DNA from: Cochliopodium minus
Lineage: Eukaryota; Discosea; Himatismenida; Cochliopodiidae
DNA: 21,676 nucleotides
Direction: 5' to 3'
Assembly (NCBI GenBank): GCA_024220525.1
Contig: JAMYWO010000120.1
Span: forward strand, 1 to 21,676
Shown: piece after piece, positions 18,601 through 21,676 of the stretch
How the letters are laid out: each line of letters starts with the position of its first letter
How positions within the stretch are numbered: the first letter of the stretch is position 1
Position numbers and translations under genes: made by a program
Notes under the pieces: generated by a model
What the model was told of the DNA's origin: nothing
Databases searched by the model: none
Seen by the model: the letters and a program-made list of their open reading frames with translations, nothing else

Positions 18601-19356
18601 TTCGAGACATCGAGTTGAAAAAGCTTGCGGAAGTTTCGGAGAAGAGATTTCCCAACCTTTATATTTTCAACAGCAATTTTTCTTTGAATTCCATGGTTGA
18701 GGTAAAAATTATTTTTTTTAATATTTCCATTTATTTATTTTTATAATTATTTTTTTTTTGTATTTTTAATTTGATTTGATTTTTTTGTTTTAATAAAATA
18801 AAAAATTAATTTATTATTTTTTATTTTTATTTTTTTATATATTAATATTTCATTTTTTATTACCTTCATTACATTTTTTTATTTTTTTGTTTTTAATAAA
18901 ATTTTAATTTTATTTAATCATGTTAATTTTAAGTTTATTAATTTATTTTTTTTAATTTTCTGTTATCATTTTTATAAACAAATTGATCAATTTTTATTTT
19001 TATTTTATTTTTATTTTTATTTTTGATTTTTTTTATTTTTTTTATTTTTTTGATTTTTTTTATTTTTTTTTTTTATTTAAAGTTTTTTTTTTGAGTTTAG
19101 TTTATTTTTTTTATTTTTTTTTTTTATTTTTTTTGAGTTTAATTTTATTTTATTTCATTTTTTTTATATTAGCCAATGAAATACATTCACACAGAGTTTA
19201 ATTTCACGGACATGAACATCTTGCCAGACACAGAGAACATCATTTTTCAGGTTCTCATTTTTGATGATTTGTACTATTCTGGTACCAAGCCTAAAATCAA
19301 AGATTTCACCACTGGCATCCCTCCTTTGTGTCTTTCTTGCAAAAAATGGAACACTG
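15639..19356 (+). CDS. Type II membrane protein, GT-A glycosyltransferase-like, with start of a second module (3' end unresolved)
   Basis: Exons 15639-16150, 16748-16920, 17401-17567, 17942-18097, 18483-18701 and 19173-19356 join in phase into at least 470 aa. A single N-terminal membrane anchor (about residues 5-25) implies a Golgi/ER lumenal or surface protein. Module 1 has a strand (KDIIFQVIITD), then DERLFVVEQFIKKY and YERYQNIMLSDCDVYMLRN. The D-C-D at 177-179 fits the metal-binding DxD of GT-A enzymes of the nucleotide-diphospho-sugar transferase type. Many cysteines and tryptophans suit an extracytoplasmic fold. Exon 6 (410-470) repeats the start of module 1 (NIIFQVLIFDD, PLCLSCKKWNTG against PLCKSARTWNEG), so a second module or a fused neighbour begins there. 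The donor at 19357 is clear, but I cannot place the next exon. Enzyme activity is inferred. Confidence 0.7.
16151..16747 (+). repeat. 597-nt T-rich intron holding a ~120-bp direct repeat
   Basis: Two near-identical blocks lie at about 16243-16365 and 16496-16615, spaced about 254 bp. Both contain TTTCATTAAACTTTAAAATA and then CTTTTGTTGAAAATTTAAG. They differ at only a few positions. The rest is ATTTT tract. This is a local tandem duplication inside the intron, not a recognised mobile element. Confidence 0.7.
16921..17400 (+). repeat. A-rich intron of AAAAT/AAATA units
   Basis: This intron of the glycosyltransferase-like gene is A-rich on the coding strand (repeated AAATAAAAAT), the reverse polarity of the T-rich intron before it. 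The donor is GTAATT and the acceptor ATTGTAG, preceded by a short T run that would supply the only polypyrimidine tract. Confidence 0.65.
17568..17941 (+). repeat. T-rich intron (ATTTT tract)
   Basis: Third intron of the glycosyltransferase-like gene. It is almost only T and A with T dominant on the coding strand, with donor GTAGTT and acceptor CGAAAAG. No other content is seen. Confidence 0.6.
18098..18482 (+). repeat. A-rich intron (AAAAT tract)
   Basis: Fourth intron of the glycosyltransferase-like gene. It is A-rich on the coding strand, with donor GTAAAA and acceptor TATTTTAG. It is again opposite in polarity to the introns on either side (17568-17941 and 18702-19172). Confidence 0.6.
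18702..19172 (+). repeat. T-rich intron with long TTTTATTTTT tract
   Basis: Fifth intron of the glycosyltransferase-like gene. The last 180 bases are nearly pure T with single A or G interruptions, ending TATATTAG. Open frames through it are an effect of the repeat. Confidence 0.6.
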
Positions 19357-19547
19357 GTAAATTTTTTATTTATTTTTTTGTTTTTATTTTTATTTTTATT
19401 TTTATTTTTATTTTTATTTTTATTTTTATTTTTATTTTTAAGAATATTTTTATTTTTTATTTTTTATTTTTTTATTTTTAAGAATATTTTGCTTTGATTT
19501 ATATTGTGTCGGAAGATCATCTCTTAAAGCTTGTNTTTCATTTTTAG
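19357..19547 (+). repeat. TTTTTA tandem repeat followed by an unresolved stretch with one N
   Basis: A clean run of TTTTTA hexamers (about 19385-19440) follows the last sure exon. From 19485 to 19532 a more complex stretch reads EYFALIYIVSEDHLLKL in the phase expected after the 19357 donor, but it then meets the ambiguous base at 19535 and TTTTTAG. It may be a short exon or a place where two contigs were joined. Confidence 0.45.
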
Positions 19548-19656
19548 ACAATCAATTAATCTTGTATTAAAAGAACTTGCCAGTCTCGTTGAAAAACAAG
19601 AAGAAACTCAAAAGTACATCAATTTTAATGATTTAATCAAAAAAAACACTAAATGA
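19548..19656 (+). CDS. Candidate terminal exon of unknown parent gene
   Basis: After TTTTTAG the bases give QSINLVLKELASLVEKQEET and then KYINFNDLIKKNTK, ending in TGA at 19654-19656. The sequence looks like a short amphipathic or coiled-coil C-terminus. One base precedes the first full codon, so it needs an upstream exon ending two bases into a codon. The donor at 19357 is in a different phase, so a further exon must lie between, or the sequence right of the N belongs to another gene copy. Confidence 0.35.
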
Positions 19657-19768
19657 ACGAACAAAATAATTTAAAATCATTAAAATAATTCAATTAAATG
19701 AAAAAAAAATTATAAAAGCCAATTTATGAAAAAAATTATTTGAATTTTTTAATTTTTAAAATAAATGA

Positions 19769-20959
19769 TCAATCAACGATGGGAGGAGTAAAAGAAGAAA
19801 CACTCTTGAAACTAACAACATGAAAAGAATCGAGAGCTTCAATGAGAGTGACTCCCAACTTGACACCTTTCTCAATATCAAGACCATCTAGTGACAAAAA
19901 ATTCTTTTCGGGGGGGTTGTCTTTTTTGTAAGTGAGCCAAGCTTTGTCAACCAAATCAATCTTTAAAATCAATCTCACATCTTTTTCTTTCGCGAAAATC
20001 AGATTTCCTTCAAATTTTCTCAAACTACCTGTATTAAGAAAATTTATTGTTTTCTAGATACATATACAACATATGTAATTTACCTGAGCTTGCTATGTAT
20101 CCACATGTATATCCTTTTAAAAAAAATTTAATCTTCTCAGATTAACTTTTTCACTCTAAATGTAAAATACGTGGAACAAATATGTTCACCTTTTAAAATT
20201 AAAATCTTGAGATAATGAATATTTCTTTCAATCTATCCATAAATGAAAAGATTATCTCGTTGATTTTACATATTCGGATTTAAAATTTTAAGATTAATTT
20301 ATATCTCAACATAAGATACATTATTATGGAACTCATTTGTATATGATTAATTTTACTTTGAAAAAAAATAAATTTAACCCAGAGAATCTGGTCCTGAACA
20401 AATATTGTTTTGTATTTGTGTATTATAATTTCCATCACATAATCCAACACTTGTTGTCCCATATCTGTGAGCATTACACTCCAACTCAATTACATACCTG
20501 AACCCAGGTTTCATGATAGTTTTAGAAAGAATAGTGATCATTTTATCTTCTTTCAAATAAAAAAAATGAATTCAGATTCATTTAAATTTTATATTGAACA
20601 AAAAAATTTACTTGTTTCAATTTCCAATTTTTTGTAATTGTTTGAAAACTAAAGAATTGCTCAATATTTAAATTTTATGTTTCATATTTTTTTACCTTCA
20701 AATTTTCTTCTTTTTCATTCAAATTTATATCCCATTTGAACAATCCTTCTTTGACTATATTCTTATAGGTTTTATATTCTTCCAAAATATCCTTCAAATC
20801 TTCTACCTCATCAATTTCATTTTGTGCTATTTTTTTCCACAACAATTCGCTGTTTAATATTTTCGAGAGATGTTTGCAAGTGTTTCCTAAGTGGTAGATC
20901 TCCAAAATTTCCAAGTTGAATGAAATATATATCAATAAATTGGTTGGAAGGGAAAGCAT
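19769..20959 (-). CDS. F-box protein with SPRY-like C-terminal domain, five exons
   Basis: Exons 20959-20696, 20648-20612, 20549-20379, 20113-20084 and 20028-19769 join in phase into 253 aa. All junctions are GT-AG, and two exons are only 37 and 30 nt. The F-box fills the first 46 residues (LSLPTNLLIYISFNLEIL to LWKKIAQNE). After a charged linker, residues about 95-253 follow a SPRY/B30.2 pattern: PGFRYVIELECN, then VGLCDGNY, then GYIASSGSLRKFEGNLIFAK, then DVRLILKIDLVDKAWLTYKK with a C-terminal strand. This would be a substrate adaptor of an SCF ubiquitin ligase, with the SPRY part as target binder. The ATG at 20959 follows a poly-A leader and is preferred over upstream non-ATG starts. The intron at 20378-20114 holds an imperfect inverted repeat (GAGATAAT/ATTATCTC). 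Confidence 0.8.
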
Positions 20960-21010
20960 TTTTTTTTTAACTAAAAGAGGACACGAATACACTCCCAAAT
21001 AAAAAAAAAA
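20960..21010. promoter_or_regulatory. 51-bp bidirectional promoter gap
   Basis: Only 51 bp separate the start codons of the F-box/SPRY gene (minus) and the next type II membrane protein gene (plus). A-rich leaders take both edges. The core has GAGGACACGAATACACTCCC, the only GC-containing part and the likely site of shared control. Confidence 0.5.
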
Positions 21011-21676
21011 ATGAACAAGAAATATATCTTTGCGATTGTAATGATTATATTCACTTTCTATTTCATCAATTTGTTTAGCATCTTGAAATTCGATAACTTT
21101 GAAAAATTATCATTTGGTAATTCAAGATTCATTCAAATAAATGGTACAAAAACTATACCTATAACATTTGAAATTCTAATTCTTTCAATTGAATCAATAT
21201 TATCACTAGAAAAATCAACAACAGATCAAGACATTGATCTGGATACACAAAAAAGATTCAAAGATATTAACAATAAACTTGATCTCTTGAAAGATAAAGA
21301 AGCAAAGAGTATTATATCGAAAAAAGAAGAAAAAGAGGTCTTCATATCATCAGATGATAAAGAGGAATCAAGAAAAGGTGAGATTGAAAATCCACAATCA
21401 AAATACATTCAAGAGAAAGATGAAATTAAAGAAGAAGATAAATCAGGTGAATCAAAAGATGATAAAGGTAAGGAAAAATATCTTTTTGAAATTAATCGCA
21501 TAAACATAAATTAGAATTGATTGAAGAATCAAATTTTCTTAACTTTTCTTTGTTTCATTTTAATATTTCTCTTGATCTTCAATAGAAGAATCAGAATTGA
21601 AATTCAAAGATGAAGTGGATTGGATAGAATATGCAGATTATGATTTCAACATAGATGAATCAAAACTGCCCAAATC
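21011..21676 (+). CDS. Type II membrane protein, second glycosyltransferase-like gene (3' end outside window)
   Basis: Exon 1 (21011-21467) starts with an ATG after a poly-A leader and encodes a membrane anchor (IFAIVMIIFTFYFINLFSIL). A stalk of about 125 residues follows and becomes very rich in Lys/Glu/Asp/Ser (KKEEKEVFISSDDKEE). A GTAAGG donor and an AATAG acceptor give a 118-nt intron. Exon 2 (21586 onward) reads EESELKFKDEVDWIEYADYD. From 21600 to the window end it is identical in DNA to 15774-15850 of the other gene. So it should carry the same catalytic-like module, on a longer charged stalk. The rest is outside the window. Confidence 0.7.

Noticed and set aside
19385-19440. CRISPR-like array of regular repeats
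   Set aside because: TTTTTA hexamers without spacers in a eukaryotic intron are a microsatellite.

Overview
The window looks like nuclear DNA of an AT-rich, intron-bearing protist. Supporting signs are spliced genes with GT-AG introns (mostly 40-170 nt, some grown to 370-600 nt by ATTTT/AAAAT tracts), A-rich sequence before start codons, poly-Asn and Gln/Pro tracts, TAA/TGA stops, and eukaryote-only families (F-box, SPRY, RS domain, RRM/KH/macro/WWE/PARP, fascin-like trefoil, claudin-like protein). It suits a free-living amoeboid protist (amoebozoan, heterolobosean or Anaeramoeba-like). I cannot fix the lineage from sequence alone. No virus-like element, transposon, tRNA, rRNA or CRISPR array was recognised.

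Layout. 1-275 (-): 5' end of an unknown gene. 505-1137 (-): Gln/Pro-rich protein with a three-repeat fascin-like trefoil. 1424-3453 (+): five-exon MFS transporter. 3612-4240 (+): small RS-domain protein with a 17-nt exon. About 4421-4597 (+): decayed C-terminal piece of an MMPL/RND-type transporter. 4639-8863 (-): macro-PARP with the order RRM, KH-like repeats, macro, WWE, KH-like, ART, interrupted by two one-base reading-frame discrepancies at A-runs. 9249-9567 (+): F-box gene, frame-broken at a T8 run. 9818-10003 and 10401-10652 (-): two small ORFs. 10838-11146 (-): histidine-rich mini-protein in three exons. 11307-13892 (-): 861-aa Asn-rich nuclear-type protein with a duplicated N-terminal helical module. 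14018-15440 (+): five-exon claudin-like membrane protein. 15639 to about 19356 (+): multi-exon type II membrane protein resembling a GT-A glycosyltransferase, with the start of a second module. 19769-20959 (-): five-exon F-box/SPRY-like protein. 21011 to the end (+): another type II membrane protein whose second exon is identical over 77 bp to part of the 15639 gene.

The genes do not form an obvious pathway. Themes are RNA/ADP-ribose signalling (RS protein, macro-PARP), ubiquitin adaptors (two F-box loci) and secretory or surface proteins (claudin-like, glycosyltransferase-like pair). The most interesting points are the PARP14-like domain order in a protist, the perfect 77-bp repeat linking two glycosyltransferase-like genes, introns of opposite A/T polarity flanking single exons, and the internal duplication in the 861-aa protein. 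Several frame breaks sit in homopolymers and one ambiguous base lies at 19535, so assembly error must be weighed against real decay.
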